A DNA stretch of 64,000 nt from Paracidovorax avenae ATCC 19860 (GTDB lineage: Bacteria > Pseudomonadota > Gammaproteobacteria > Burkholderiales > Burkholderiaceae_C): the NCBI RefSeq assembly GCF_000176855.2, contig NC_015138.1:2604001-2668000 (forward strand), in the 5' to 3' direction. The position numbers were made by a program, and so were the translations under genes. The notes below the pieces were generated by a model. The model made no database searches. It was given only the letters and a program-made list of their open reading frames with translations, and was not told the origin of the DNA. How positions within the stretch are numbered: position 1 is the first letter of the stretch; each line of letters opens with the position of its first letter. Below are positions 28,949 to 38,954 of this stretch, piece after piece.

Positions 28949-30444
28949 GATGAACAGCTGATTTCGATGGAAGAGGCCCAGTCGGGCGGGAACCCCGCCC
29001 AGTCGGCATGTGCGGGGTGTTCGTCGAAAGGCCGGGCCAGCACGGCCTGCAGCGCATGCAGGGGCGCGAAATCCCCCGTCTTCGCCGCCCGGATGGCCTG
29101 CTCGCCCAGGTGGTTGCGCAGCACGAAGCGGGGATTGGTGCGCTGCATGAGGCTGGCTGGGTCCTGCGCGGCCTCGTTGCCGAGCCGTTGCCGGTAGCGC
29201 GCTGCCCAGGCGTCCCATCCGGCCCGGTCGACGAACAGGTCGCGCACCGGCACGAAATCGCCGCTGGCCACGGCCTGCGAGAGCCGGTGCCAGAAGACGG
29301 TGTAGTCCACGGCGTCTGTCGCCAGCAGCCCGAGCAGGTCGTCCACCAGCGCGGCGTCTCCTTCGGCGGCCGACGCCAGGCCGAGCTTGGCGCGCATGCG
29401 GGCCATGTACTCTGCGGGAAAGGCCGTGCGGTAGGGCTCCAGCGCAGCCTGGGCGAGCCCGGTGTCTTCGATCAGCGGCATCAGCGCCTGGCCGAGGCAG
29501 AAGAGGTTCCAGTAGGCGACCTGCGGCTGGCGGTTGAAGGCGTAGCGGCCCTGGCTGTCGCTGTGGTTGCAGATGTGCCCCGGCACGAAGGCATCGAGGA
29601 ACTGGAAGGGCCCGTAGTCGATGGTGAGCCCCAGGATGCTCATGTTGTCGGTGTTCATCACCCCGTGGCAGAAACCCACGGCCTGCCACTGCGCGATCAG
29701 CGCGGCGGTGCGGGCGCCCACCGCCTGCAGCAGCGCAGCGTAGGGGTTGCCGCCGGGCGCATCGCCGCTACCGCGGCAGCCGGGGTAGTAGCGGTCGATC
29801 ACGTAGTCCGCCAGTGCGCGCAGTTCGCGCACCTGGTCGCGCGCCGCGAAGTGCTCGAAATGGCCGAACCGCACGAAGCTGGGTGCCACGCGCGTCACGA
29901 CGGCGGCTGTCTCGATTTCCTCGCGCGCCACGGGCGCGGGCGAAGCCGTCAGCGCCAGCGCGCGGGTGGTCGGGATGCCCAGCGCATGCATGGCCTCGCT
30001 GCAGAGGAACTCGCGGATGGACGAACGCAGCACAGCCCGGCCGTCGCCCATGCGCGAATAGGGGGTGCGGCCGCTGCCCTTGAGTTGTACTTCGTAGCCG
30101 GTTTCCGTCTCGCCGAGCAGGATGGCGCGGCCGTCGCCCAATTGCCCGGCCCAGACACCGAACTGGTGGCCGCTGTAGACGCTGGCCAGGGGCCGCATGC
30201 CGCGCAGCAGCGCGTTGCCCGACAGCACCTGCACCGCCGCATCGCTGCCCAGCCAGTCCGTATCCAGGCCGATGAGCCGGGCGGTGACCTCGCTGCCCGC
30301 GACCCACCGGGGATCGGGCAGCGGCGTGGGGACCAGTTCGGTGAAGAAGCCGGGCCCCAGGGCGGCGAAACCGTCCCGCCAGGCCAGGCCCGAGCGGGCC
30401 TCGGCCGTCGGGGCGGAGGGGGCGGTGGTCGTCATTGCCGCCAT
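28945..30444 (-). CDS. selO: Protein adenylyltransferase SelO (YdiU family)
   Basis: A 499-aa pseudokinase that transfers AMP to protein hydroxyls in the oxidative stress response. Family marks: [67 protein letters not shown], and a C-terminal SCSS whose Cys occupies the place of selenocysteine in animal SelO. Start ATG 30444 has GGGAG about 4 nt upstream; ATG 30435 is an alternative. It is followed by msrB with overlap, consistent with a redox-stress operon. Confidence 0.95.
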   Translation of the reverse strand: MAAMTTTAPSAPTAEARSGLAWRDGFAALGPGFFTELVPTPLPDPRWVAGSEVTARLIGLDTDWLGSDAAVQVLSGNALLRGMRPLASVYSGHQFGVWAGQLGDGRAILLGETETGYEVQLKGSGRTPYSRMGDGRAVLRSSIREFLCSEAMHALGIPTTRALALTASPAPVAREEIETAAVVTRVAPSFVRFGHFEHFAARDQVRELRALADYVIDRYYPGCRGSGDAPGGNPYAALLQAVGARTAALIAQWQAVGFCHGVMNTDNMSILGLTIDYGPFQFLDAFVPGHICNHSDSQGRYAFNRQPQVAYWNLFCLGQALMPLIEDTGLAQAALEPYRTAFPAEYMARMRAKLGLASAAEGDAALVDDLLGLLATDAVDYTVFWHRLSQAVASGDFVPVRDLFVDRAGWDAWAARYRQRLGNEAAQDPASLMQRTNPRFVLRNHLGEQAIRAAKTGDFAPLHALQAVLARPFDEHPAHADWAGFPPDWASSIEISCSS

Positions 30445-30627
30445 TGTCTCCCACCGCCTTTGCCAGGGAGGCCCACAGGGGCTTGCACCGGGGGGCGCAG
30501 GCCCGCGCACCGCCTGTCAACCTGGCGACAGGGGGCGCCGGACGCGGGGTTGCCCTGGGGGCTCGGCACCGTAGCGCAGGGTTAGGATTCGACGATCACC
30601 ATATCCACAGGAATAGAAGGAGACACC

Positions 30628-32268
30628 ATGCTGGGCCTGATGCAGAGCCAACCCCTGCTGATTTCGACGCTCGTCGAGTTCGCGGAACGCCACCACGGCG
30701 ATGCGCAGATCGTCTCGCGGCGCGTGGAAGGCGACATCCACCGCTACACCTACCGGGACATGGCCGCCCGTGCGCGCCAGCTCGCGAACACGCTGGACGG
30801 GGAGGGGCTCTCCCCCAGCGCCCGCGTCGCCAGCCTGGCATGGAACGGCTACCGCCACCTGGAGATGTATTACGGGGTGAGCGGTTCGGGCCGCGTGCTG
30901 CACACCATCAATCCGCGGCTGCATCCCGACCAGGTCGCCTGGATCGTGAACCACGCGGAGGACGAAGTGCTGTGCTTCGATCTCACGTTCCTGCCCATCG
31001 TGCAGGCGGTGCATGCGAAGTGCCCCACGGTCCGGCGCTGGGTGGCGCTCTGCGATGCCGACCGGCTGCCGCAGGACACGGGCATTCCGCAGCTCACGAG
31101 CTACGAGAGCTGGATCGGCGCGGCCTCCAGCGAGTACGCCTGGCCGGTGTTCGACGAGAACTCCGCCTCCAGCCTCTGCTACACCAGCGGCACCACGGGC
31201 CATCCCAAGGGCGTGCTCTACAGCCACCGCTCCTCGGTCCTGCACGCGTACGCCGCGGCCCTGCCCGATGTCATGGGCCTGTCGGCCAGCGATTCGGTGC
31301 TGCCTGTGGTGCCGATGTTCCATGTCAATGCCTGGGGTATTCCGTACTCGGCGCCGCTCACCGGATGCAAGCTGGTCTTCCCCGGCCCGGCGCTGGACGG
31401 CAAGTCCGTCTATGACCTCATGGACGCCGAGGGCGTGACCTTCGCGGCCGGCGTGCCGACCGTGTGGCAGATGCTGCTGCAGCACGTGAAATCGATCGGC
31501 GGCCGGTTCGGCAAGCTCCGGCGCACGGTGATCGGCGGTTCTGCCTGCCCGCCCGCGATGATCGAGGCCTTCCAGAACGACTACGGCGTGCGCGTGCTGC
31601 ATGCCTGGGGCATGACCGAGATGAGCCCCCTGGGCACGCTCTGCTCGCTCAAGAACAAGCACATGGACCTGCCGGAGCCGGAGCGCATGAAGATCCTGCT
31701 CAAGCAGGGCCGCGCCATCTACGGCGTCGATATGAAGATCGTCGATGGCGACGGGCGCGAACTGCCCTGGGACGGCAGGACCTACGGCGACCTGCTGGTG
31801 AAGGGCCCCTGGATCGTGGACCGCTACTACCGCTCGGACGAGAGCCCGCTGGTGCCCGACGCGCAGGGGCGCGGCTGGTTCCCCACGGGCGACGTGGCCA
31901 CCATCGACCCTGACGGCTACATGCAGATCACGGACCGCAGCAAGGACGTGATCAAGTCCGGTGGCGAATGGATCAGCTCGATCGACATCGAGAACATCGC
32001 CATGGCGCATCCCGCCGTGGCGATGGCGGCCTGCGTGGGCATGCCGCATCCGAAGTGGGACGAACGGCCCATCGTGGCCGTGGTGCGGCGCCAGGGCGCG
32101 GAACTCACGCGCGAGGAACTGCTGGCCTTCTACGAGGGCAAGACCGCGAAATGGCAGATCCCGGACGATGTCGTGTTCCTGGACGCGATTCCCATCGGCG
32201 CGACCGGGAAGATGCTCAAGGCCAGGCTGCGCGACCAACTGCAGGGCTATCGCCTTCCCGGGCTGTGA
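30628..32268 (+). CDS. Fatty-acid (long/medium-chain) CoA ligase
   Basis: A 546-aa AMP-dependent synthetase. The P-loop is [16 protein letters not shown], then [10 protein letters not shown], the hinge [37 protein letters not shown], and the C-terminal catalytic lysine region in [12 protein letters not shown]. This form (about 545 aa, no membrane anchor) usually activates medium/long fatty acids or aryl acids for beta-oxidation. It lies 141 nt upstream of the livK-type gene and is separated from it by a strong hairpin, so joint transcription is uncertain. Confidence 0.92.
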   Translation: MLGLMQSQPLLISTLVEFAERHHGDAQIVSRRVEGDIHRYTYRDMAARARQLANTLDGEGLSPSARVASLAWNGYRHLEMYYGVSGSGRVLHTINPRLHPDQVAWIVNHAEDEVLCFDLTFLPIVQAVHAKCPTVRRWVALCDADRLPQDTGIPQLTSYESWIGAASSEYAWPVFDENSASSLCYTSGTTGHPKGVLYSHRSSVLHAYAAALPDVMGLSASDSVLPVVPMFHVNAWGIPYSAPLTGCKLVFPGPALDGKSVYDLMDAEGVTFAAGVPTVWQMLLQHVKSIGGRFGKLRRTVIGGSACPPAMIEAFQNDYGVRVLHAWGMTEMSPLGTLCSLKNKHMDLPEPERMKILLKQGRAIYGVDMKIVDGDGRELPWDGRTYGDLLVKGPWIVDRYYRSDESPLVPDAQGRGWFPTGDVATIDPDGYMQITDRSKDVIKSGGEWISSIDIENIAMAHPAVAMAACVGMPHPKWDERPIVAVVRRQGAELTREELLAFYEGKTAKWQIPDDVVFLDAIPIGATGKMLKARLRDQLQGYRLPGL

Positions 32269-32325
32269 GCGGCGCGGCGCAGGCCATGGGGCCGGCCGCC
32301 GCGAGTCGCCTGCGGGATAGACGCT

Positions 32326-32373
32326 AGGGTGAATCCCTGACCGCCGCAGCGTACCTCGCCTGTACGCTGCGGC
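32326..32373 (+). promoter_or_regulatory. Palindrome and 12-bp hairpin before the livK-type gene
   Basis: AGGGTGAATCCCT (32326-32338) is a 4-bp inverted repeat with 5-base spacer. Directly after it, GCCGCAGCGTAC (32343-32354) and its exact complement (32362-32373) form a 12-bp stem with a 7-base loop. No T run follows, so it is not a normal intrinsic terminator. It could stabilise the downstream mRNA or end the ligase transcript with Rho help. Confidence 0.45.
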
Positions 32374-32409
32374 GTGTTCGGTGACCCCTACAACGCAAGG
32401 AGACAGGCG

Positions 32410-33645
32410 ATGAGATTTGCTATCAAGTTAGTAGCCGCATCTGCAATCTTGGCAACCGCAGGCGGTGCATTCGCTCAAAAGGGTGAAACCGTGAAGATCG
32501 CCTGGCTCGATCCGCTCTCGGGGCTGATGGCCGCGGTGGGCACCAACCAACTCAAGAGCTTCCAGTTCCTGGCCGAGGAGTTCAGCAAGAAGAACGCCTC
32601 GGGCGTGAAGTTCGAGGTCATCGGCATCGATAACAAGCTCAGCCCGCAGGAAACCACGAGCGCGCTGCGCTCCGCGATGGACCAGGGCGCGCGCTACGTG
32701 GTGCAGGGCAACGGCTCGGGCCCCGCGCTCGCCATCATCGACGCGCTGGAAAAGCACAACGCGCGCAACCCCGGCAAGGAGGTGGTCTACCTCAACTACG
32801 CCGCGGTCGATCCGGACCTCACGAACAGCAAGTGCAGCTACTGGCACTTCCGCCTCGATGCCGACACCTCGATGAAGATGGAGGCCATGACCACCTTCAT
32901 GAAGGACCAGCCCGACATCAAGAAGGTCTATCTCATCAACCAGAACTACGCGCACGGACAGCAGGTGTCCAAGTACGCCAAGGAAAACCTGGCCCGCAAG
33001 CGGCCCGACGTGCAGATCGTGGGCGACGACCTGCATCCCCTGGCACAGGTGCGCGACTTCGCGCCCTACATCGCGAAGATCAAGCAGTCTGGCGCCGACA
33101 CGGTGATCACCGGCAACTGGGGTTCCGACCTCGCGCTGCTGATCAAGGCCGCGAACGACGCGGGCCTGAACAACGTCAACTTCTACACCTATTACGGCGG
33201 CGTGACCGGTTCGCCCACCGCCATGGGAGCGGCAGCGGCCGGGCGCGTGTACATGGTCTCGTACAACCACCTGAACCTGCCCGGTGACATCGGCCGCGTG
33301 GTGGCCGACTACAAGAAGAAATTCAACGACGACATGTACACGGGCGCGGTCTACCATGCCTTCGCGATGCTGGACGCGGGCTTCGTGAAGGCCAGGAGCA
33401 CCGATCCCGTGAAGGTGGCGCAGGTGCTCGAAGGCATGAAGTTCAACAGCTTCAACGGCGAGGTGGAGATGCGCAAGTCCGACCACCAGCTGCAGCAGGG
33501 CCTCTTCGTCTCGAAGTGGGAGAAGGCGGGCGGCAAGTACCCCTACGACGCGGAGAATACGGGCTACACCTTCGTGCCCGTGAAGTACTACGAGCCCTAT
33601 GTGGCGAGCACGCCCACCTCGTGCCAGATGAAGCGGCCCTCCTGA
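32410..33645 (+). CDS. livK: Branched-chain amino acid ABC transporter substrate-binding protein (LivK-type)
   Basis: A 411-aa periplasmic binding protein of the peripla_BP_6 family. The signal peptide MRFAIKLVAASAILATAGGA ends before FAQKGETVKIAWLDPLSGL. Typical regions are NKLSPQETTSALRSAMDQGARYVV and NQNYAHGQQVSKYAKE. ATG 32410 has AAGGAGACAG upstream. It heads a complete five-gene importer. Members in Burkholderiales often carry aromatic or dicarboxylic compounds instead of Leu/Ile/Val, so the substrate remains open. Confidence 0.88.
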   Translation: MRFAIKLVAASAILATAGGAFAQKGETVKIAWLDPLSGLMAAVGTNQLKSFQFLAEEFSKKNASGVKFEVIGIDNKLSPQETTSALRSAMDQGARYVVQGNGSGPALAIIDALEKHNARNPGKEVVYLNYAAVDPDLTNSKCSYWHFRLDADTSMKMEAMTTFMKDQPDIKKVYLINQNYAHGQQVSKYAKENLARKRPDVQIVGDDLHPLAQVRDFAPYIAKIKQSGADTVITGNWGSDLALLIKAANDAGLNNVNFYTYYGGVTGSPTAMGAAAAGRVYMVSYNHLNLPGDIGRVVADYKKKFNDDMYTGAVYHAFAMLDAGFVKARSTDPVKVAQVLEGMKFNSFNGEVEMRKSDHQLQQGLFVSKWEKAGGKYPYDAENTGYTFVPVKYYEPYVASTPTSCQMKRPS

Positions 33646-33766
33646 CCGCACGGCCCCGCCGCGGGGCCTTCGCATCGGACGGGCCCGGAAGAACGCCATT
33701 CCGGGCCCGGTCTCCGGCCTTTCCTTCTCCTCCCGCCTTCCCGCAGCGCCTCGCGGCCTGATACCG

Positions 33767-34720
33767 ATGAACCTCGAGTTTTTCGTCATCTCCCTGCTCA
33801 ATGGATTGAGCTACGGGCTCCTGCTGTTCATGCTGAGCTCCGGGCTGACGCTGATCTTCAGCATGATGGGCGTGCTCAATTTCGCCCACACCAGCTTCTA
33901 CATGCTCGGCGCCTATTTCGCGTATTCCATTTCGGGCGTGGTGGGTTTCTGGCCCGCGCTCGTCATCGCGCCGCTGGCCGTGGGGGCGCTGGGCGCGGCC
34001 TTCGAGCGCTATGCGCTGCGGCGCGTGCACAAGTTCGGCCATGTGCCGGAATTGCTCGTCACCTTCGGCCTGTCGTACCTCATCCTCGAGGTCGTGCAGC
34101 TCGTCTGGGGCCGCTCCACCGTGCCCTACGCGCTGCCATCCCAATTGCAGGGGCCGCTCTTCACGCTCTACGGCACGCAGTTCCCCAAATCCCGCTCCTT
34201 CGTGATGCTGGTGGCGCTGCTGATGCTGCTGTCCGTCTGGCTGGTCCTGACCCGCACCCGCATCGGCCTCGTCATCCAGGCGGCGCTCAAGCAGCCCGAG
34301 ATGGTGGAGGCACTCGGCCACAACGTCCCCCGGGTCTTCATGCTGGTGTTCGGCGGCGGCTGCGCGCTGGCCGGGCTCGCGGGCGTCATCGGCGGCAACA
34401 CCTACGTCACCGAGCCCGCGATGGCCGCCTCGGTGGGGTCCATCATCTTCGTGGTCGTCGTGGTGGGGGGCATGGGGTCGCTCGCGGGGGCCTTCCTGGC
34501 CTCGCTGATCATCGGCCTGGTGCAGACCTTCGCCGTCGCCCTGGACTACTCGCTGGCGGATGCGCTGCGCACCGCGGGCATGGCCGTCACCGACCAGACC
34601 TTCGGCTACCCCGTGCTCAAGCTCACGATCTCGCAGGTCGCTCCGATCCTGCCGTACCTTTTCCTCGTGCTGATCCTGATCTTCCGCCCCAAGGGGCTGC
34701 TCGGAACGCGGGAGGACTGA
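33767..34720 (+). CDS. livH: Branched-chain amino acid ABC transporter permease LivH
   Basis: A 317-aa inner-membrane permease with about eight spans. LLNGLSYGLLLFMLSSGLTLIFSMMGVLNFAHTSFYMLGAY is the family's N-terminal signature, and VVVVGGMGSLAGAFLASLIIGL the C-terminal one. A GC-rich dyad (GGCCCCGCCGCGGGGCC, 33652-33668) in the 121-nt gap after livK may trim or stabilise the mRNA. livM begins 4 nt after its stop. Confidence 0.93.
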   Translation: MNLEFFVISLLNGLSYGLLLFMLSSGLTLIFSMMGVLNFAHTSFYMLGAYFAYSISGVVGFWPALVIAPLAVGALGAAFERYALRRVHKFGHVPELLVTFGLSYLILEVVQLVWGRSTVPYALPSQLQGPLFTLYGTQFPKSRSFVMLVALLMLLSVWLVLTRTRIGLVIQAALKQPEMVEALGHNVPRVFMLVFGGGCALAGLAGVIGGNTYVTEPAMAASVGSIIFVVVVVGGMGSLAGAFLASLIIGLVQTFAVALDYSLADALRTAGMAVTDQTFGYPVLKLTISQVAPILPYLFLVLILIFRPKGLLGTRED

Positions 34721-34724
34721 CACC

Positions 34725-36047
34725 ATGGCCATGCATCCAACTTCCGGGGTCTATCGTTTCCGGCCGCTCGACATCGGCCGTGCCGTGGTCTGGGGCCTGT
34801 TCGCGCTGGCGCTGATCGTGGCGCCCATGCTGTTCACCAGCAGCCTGGCGCTCACCATGCTCTCGCAGATCGGCTACCTCATCATCATCTGCCTGTCCTA
34901 CAACATCCTGCTGGGGCAGGGCGGCATGCTGAGCTTCGGGCACGCCGTCTATACCGGCCTGGGCTCCTTCATGGCCGTGCACGCGATGAACTGGGCGGGC
35001 AAGGGCGCGCTGCCCGTGCCGCTGGTGCTCATCCCGCTGGTGGGCGGCCTGGCCGGCATGTTCTTCGCGGTGCTGCTGGGCTTCGTCACCACGAAGAAAT
35101 CCGGCACCACCTTCGCGATGATCACACTGGGCATCGGCGAGCTGGTGGCCTCCATGGCGCTGATGTTTCCCGAGGTGTTCGGCGGCGAGGGCGGCATCAC
35201 GACCGACCGCGTGTATGGCAAGGGCTTCTTCGGCATCACGTTCGGCCCGGCCATCCAGGTGTACTACCTGATCGCCGCCTACTGCTTCGTCTGCACCGCG
35301 CTCATGTTCGCCTTCACCGGCACGCCGCTGGGCCGGATGCTGAACGCGGTACGCGACAACCCGGAGCGCGTGGAGTTCATCGGCTACAACACCCAGCGCG
35401 TGCGCTACTACGCCTTCATCATCTCGGGCTTCTTCGCCGGCATCGGCGGCGCGCTGGCTGCGATCAATTTCGAGATCGTCACCGCGGCCGACAGCGTGAG
35501 CGTGATGCGCTCGGGCTCCTACCTGCTGTTCACCTTCCTCGGCGGCGCTACCTTCTTCTTCGGCCCCATCATCGGCGCGGTGCTGCTGGTCTTCGCCTCC
35601 GTGCTGCTGTCGGAGCTCTCCAAGGCCTGGCTGCTGTACCTGGGCCTGGTGTTCCTCTTCATGGTGATGTATGCCCCTGGCGGCATCGCGAGCCTGATCA
35701 TGATGAACCTGCGCGTCGCGCGCCATGGGCGGCTGAAGCCGCTATTGCCCGGCTACCTCGCGCTGGCCTGCTCCGCACTCGTTGCGGTCGCGGGTGCCGC
35801 CGCGATGATCGAGATGACCTACCACCTGCAGCTCAACGCGGCGCTCGGGCCGCAGATCGGATTCCTGGGCATGACGCTCGACGCGCGCAGTGCCGCGACC
35901 TGGACCGGCGCCGGCCTCGTGTTCGCCGTGGGGCTGGGCCTGTTCGAGCTGTGCCGCAGGCGCTTCGCCCGGGCCTGGGGCGCCACCCAGGAGAGCATCG
36001 AACGCGACCTGCAGTCGGGCCTCTCCGGCCGGGGAGGCCGCGCATGA
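34725..36047 (+). CDS. livM: Branched-chain amino acid ABC transporter permease LivM, with C-terminal extension
   Basis: A 440-aa permease. LSYNILLGQGGMLSFGHAVYTGLGSF and the EAA-like stretch ALRxxx region (GRMLNAVRDNPERVEFIGYNTQRVR) identify LivM. The core ends near GGIASLIMMNLRVARHGRLK (about 335). A further 100 residues follow with two more hydrophobic segments (LLPGYLALACSALVAVAGAA and TWTGAGLVFAVGLGLFELCR) and a charged tail. livG overlaps its stop by four bases. Confidence 0.92.
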   Translation: MAMHPTSGVYRFRPLDIGRAVVWGLFALALIVAPMLFTSSLALTMLSQIGYLIIICLSYNILLGQGGMLSFGHAVYTGLGSFMAVHAMNWAGKGALPVPLVLIPLVGGLAGMFFAVLLGFVTTKKSGTTFAMITLGIGELVASMALMFPEVFGGEGGITTDRVYGKGFFGITFGPAIQVYYLIAAYCFVCTALMFAFTGTPLGRMLNAVRDNPERVEFIGYNTQRVRYYAFIISGFFAGIGGALAAINFEIVTAADSVSVMRSGSYLLFTFLGGATFFFGPIIGAVLLVFASVLLSELSKAWLLYLGLVFLFMVMYAPGGIASLIMMNLRVARHGRLKPLLPGYLALACSALVAVAGAAAMIEMTYHLQLNAALGPQIGFLGMTLDARSAATWTGAGLVFAVGLGLFELCRRRFARAWGATQESIERDLQSGLSGRGGRA

Positions 36048-36838
36048 CGGCCATCCACAGCACTTCCGGAGCACCGGCGCTGGAGTTGCGCGACCTGCGC
36101 AAACGCTTCGGCAAGACGGAAATCATCCGCGGCGCCAACCTGTCGGTGCGCGCCGGCGAGCGCGTGGCCATCATCGGCCCGAACGGCGCGGGCAAGTCCA
36201 CGCTGTTCAACCTGATCAGCGGGCGCTTCGGGCCCACGAGCGGCGAGGTGCTGCTCAACGGGCAGCGCATCGACGGCAGGGCGCCGTACGAGATCAACCG
36301 CATGGGCCTGTCGCGCAGCTTCCAGATCACCAACATCTTCCCGAAACTGAGCGTGTTCGAGAATCTGCGCTGCGGCGTGCTCTGGAGTCTGGGCTACCGC
36401 TACAGCTTCTGGCGCTTCCTCTCGCGGCTCCACGACGCGAACGCCCGGGCGGAGGAACTGCTGGGGCAGATCCACCTGGAATCCAAGCGCGACACCCTGG
36501 CCATGAACCTGACCTATGCGGAGCAGCGCGCGCTGGAGATCGGCATCACTATCGCCGGCGGCGCGAACGTCATCCTGCTGGACGAACCCACCGCGGGCAT
36601 GAGCAAGAGCGAGACCGCGCGCTTCATCCAGCTGATCCGCGAAGTCACGCAAGGGCGCACGCTGCTCACGGTGGAGCACGACATGGGCGTGGTCTTCGGC
36701 CTGGCCGACCGCATCGCCGTGGTGGTGTACGGGGAGGTGATCGCCTTCGACACGCCGGAAGCCGTGCGCGCCAACCCCCGCGTGCAGGAGGCCTACCTGG
36801 GATCGGTGATCGCTGCAGAGCAGGCGGAGGGCCACTGA
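36044..36838 (+). CDS. livG: Branched-chain amino acid ABC transporter ATPase LivG
   Basis: A 264-aa ATPase with Walker A GPNGAGKST, signature region LTYAEQRALEIGITIAGG (LivG-type variant of LSGGQ), Walker B VILLDEPTAGMS and TVEHDMGVVFGLADRI. Start ATG 36044 overlaps livM; livF begins one base after its stop. Together with LivF it energises the importer. Confidence 0.92.
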   Translation: MTAIHSTSGAPALELRDLRKRFGKTEIIRGANLSVRAGERVAIIGPNGAGKSTLFNLISGRFGPTSGEVLLNGQRIDGRAPYEINRMGLSRSFQITNIFPKLSVFENLRCGVLWSLGYRYSFWRFLSRLHDANARAEELLGQIHLESKRDTLAMNLTYAEQRALEIGITIAGGANVILLDEPTAGMSKSETARFIQLIREVTQGRTLLTVEHDMGVVFGLADRIAVVVYGEVIAFDTPEAVRANPRVQEAYLGSVIAAEQAEGH

Positions 36839-36839
36839 C

Positions 36840-37535
36840 ATGCTGCACATCGACAATCTGCACGCCTACTACGGCAAGAGCCACGTGCTGCACGGCGTGG
36901 GCTTCGACGTGGCGCCCGGCGAGATCGTGGCCCTGCTGGGTCGCAACGGCTCGGGCCGCTCCACCACGGCCAAGGCCATCATGGGCCTGGTGCACTGGGA
37001 GGGCACGCTGGAATGGAAAGGCCAGGGGCTCACCGGCCGCAAGCCCTACGAGATCGCGCACCTGGGCCTGGGCTACGTGCCCGAGAGCCGTGACGTGTTT
37101 CCCAACCTGACCGTGCACCAGAACCTGCTGTTGGGCCAGAAGGGCCGCGGCAAGGGCAGCCGCTGGGGCTTCGACGACATGTACGAGATGTTCCCGCGCC
37201 TCAAGGAGCGCCAGCACACCGAGGCAGGGGTGATGTCCGGTGGCGAGCAGCAGATGCTCACCCTGTGCCGCACGCTCATGGGCGATCCGGACCTCATCAT
37301 CATCGACGAGCCCACCGAGGGCCTGGCCCCGAAGATCGTCGAACTGGTGGGCGAATACCTCACGAAGATCCGCGAGCGCGGCGTGTCGGTGCTGCTCATC
37401 GAGCAGAAACTCACGATCGCCATGCGCATCTCCGACCGGGCACTCGTCATGGGCCACGGCAGCATCGTCTTCGACGGCACGCCCGAGGGCCTGCGCGCTG
37501 ACACGGCCGTGCGCAAGGAGTGGCTGGAGGTGTGA
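36840..37535 (+). CDS. livF: Branched-chain amino acid ABC transporter ATPase LivF with Arg in the Walker A motif
   Basis: A 231-aa ATPase. The Walker A reads GRNGSGRSTT: the usual lysine is R40 (codon 36957-36959, CGC). Other motifs are intact: PNLTVHQNLLLGQK for the Q-loop region, VMSGGEQQMLTLCRTL signature, LIIIDEPTEGLAPKIV Walker B, and LLIEQKLTIAMRI in place of the H-loop region. If the substitution weakens hydrolysis, LivG would supply most of the power stroke. The substitution is unlikely to be a sequence error because the frame and surrounding motif are perfect. Confidence 0.92.
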   Translation: MLHIDNLHAYYGKSHVLHGVGFDVAPGEIVALLGRNGSGRSTTAKAIMGLVHWEGTLEWKGQGLTGRKPYEIAHLGLGYVPESRDVFPNLTVHQNLLLGQKGRGKGSRWGFDDMYEMFPRLKERQHTEAGVMSGGEQQMLTLCRTLMGDPDLIIIDEPTEGLAPKIVELVGEYLTKIRERGVSVLLIEQKLTIAMRISDRALVMGHGSIVFDGTPEGLRADTAVRKEWLEV

Positions 37536-37617
37536 GCCCGGCCCCGCCGGCATCGCCACCGGCGGGAAACGGTCGTGTCATTCAGGACTGCCATGCCCAA
37601 TGGGGCTTGTCGGATAG

Positions 37618-37648
37618 TTGTCATCAAATGGAAATGTTTCTTTATTAA
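37618..37648 (+). promoter_or_regulatory. Candidate promoter of the c-di-GMP partner-switch operon
   Basis: An AT-rich island in GC-rich surroundings. TTGTCA (37618-37623) is followed after 17 bp by TTTATT (37641-37646), overlapping TATTAA. It lies 33 bp before the start of the CBS-PP2C gene and after the livF stop, so it is the likely start of a new transcription unit. Confidence 0.5.
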
Positions 37649-37680
37649 CATTTTTTGACATCATTTCCGGCGCCTCAGGC

Positions 37681-38913
37681 ATGTCCGAATCCCGTGCGTA
37701 TCTGACCGAATTCCGCCCCCGTTTCCGTCCCCCGAGCGCTGCGGATCTCTGCACCCCGGTGCCCAGCATGACCGCCGGGCAGACTAACGAGGAGGTCATG
37801 GAGGTGTTCAGCCGGCACCGGGACCTCGCCGCGCTGCCCGTGGTGGAGGGCGAGCGGCCCATCGGCCTCATCAACCGCAACATCTTCCTTTCGCAGATGA
37901 GCAAGCAGTTCCGCATGGAACTGTACGGCCGCAAGAGCTGCATCGCCTTCATGGACAAGGAGCCCCTCGTCGTGGATGCGGCGATGGACATCGACACGCT
38001 CACCCGCCGCACGGTGGAATACGGCGAGAAGGCGCTGTCCGACGGTTTCATCATCACGCGCGAGGGCGCGTTCGCCGGCGTGGGCAACGGCCTGCAACTG
38101 ATGCGCGTGGTCGCGGACCTGCAGGCGTCGCGCAACCGGCAGATCATGCACAGCATCGAGTACGCCAGCGTGATACAGCAATCCACGCTGCGCACCTCCC
38201 GGGAGACGCTGACACGCGCCTGTCCGCAGGCCGACCTGGTCTGGGAGCCGCGCGACGTGGTCGGCGGCGATTTCTACCAGTTCTGCCTGGCGGACGGCGG
38301 CTGGTTCGGCGCCGTGGCGGACTGCACCGGGCACGGCGTGCCCGGTGCCTTCATGACGCTCATCGCGTCCACCAGCCTGGGGCAGGCGATCGAGCGGCAC
38401 GGGCCGCGCGATCCGGCCTGCCTGCTGGGCAGCGTGAACCAGAGCATCAAGCAGGTGCTGGGCCAGGTGGACGGCAAGGACGAAACACCGGGTTCCGACG
38501 ACGGCATGGACGCCGCCTTCTTCTGGTACGAGCCCGCCGCCGAGCGGCTGGTGTTCGCCGGTGCCCGGCTCTCGCTCCATGTGCTCAGGCCCGGCGCCGA
38601 TGCCGTGGAAACCACCGAAGGCCAGCGCAAGGGCGTGGGCTACGTGGACAGCGGGATGGATTACGCATGGCAGAACCAGGTCCTGCACCTGCCGGCAGGC
38701 AGCCTCGTGTTCATCGCCACGGACGGGCTGACCGACCAGGTGGGCGGCCCGCGCGCCATCGCGCTGGGCAAGCGCCGGATCCGCGAACTGCTGCTGGGCC
38801 ACCGGGACGGACGTCCGGAAGACATCAACCGCGCCGTGCGCGAGGCCCTGCACCAATGGCAGGGCGAACACGGCCGCCGCGACGACGTGACGTTCCTGAG
38901 CTTCCGCACCTGA
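37681..38913 (+). CDS. CBS-domain PP2C serine phosphatase (SiaA-like, cytoplasmic)
   Basis: A 410-aa soluble phosphatase. Residues about 20-150 look like a CBS pair (LCTPVPSMTAGQTNEEVMEVF, then LAALPVVEGERPIGLINRN). The PP2C/SpoIIE domain (about 185-408) has D197 (VVGGDFYQF), D214 (VADCTGHGVPGAFMTLI), IATDGLTDQ and RRDDVTFLSF. In Pseudomonas SiaA, a PP2C with a periplasmic sensor dephosphorylates SiaC. Here the membrane sensor is replaced by CBS domains, which bind adenine nucleotides in other proteins. The three genes behind it match SiaB, SiaC and SiaD. The start at 37681 has only a weak ribosome-binding site. Confidence 0.87.
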   Translation: MSESRAYLTEFRPRFRPPSAADLCTPVPSMTAGQTNEEVMEVFSRHRDLAALPVVEGERPIGLINRNIFLSQMSKQFRMELYGRKSCIAFMDKEPLVVDAAMDIDTLTRRTVEYGEKALSDGFIITREGAFAGVGNGLQLMRVVADLQASRNRQIMHSIEYASVIQQSTLRTSRETLTRACPQADLVWEPRDVVGGDFYQFCLADGGWFGAVADCTGHGVPGAFMTLIASTSLGQAIERHGPRDPACLLGSVNQSIKQVLGQVDGKDETPGSDDGMDAAFFWYEPAAERLVFAGARLSLHVLRPGADAVETTEGQRKGVGYVDSGMDYAWQNQVLHLPAGSLVFIATDGLTDQVGGPRAIALGKRRIRELLLGHRDGRPEDINRAVREALHQWQGEHGRRDDVTFLSFRT

Positions 38914-38954
38914 AGCCGCCCGCCATCCACGACTCCCGCACCAAGGCCTTCCCC

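Noticed and set aside
32343-32373. The perfect hairpin as an intrinsic terminator of the acyl-CoA ligase gene
   Set aside because: No run of T follows on either strand, so it was recorded only as a structural element.
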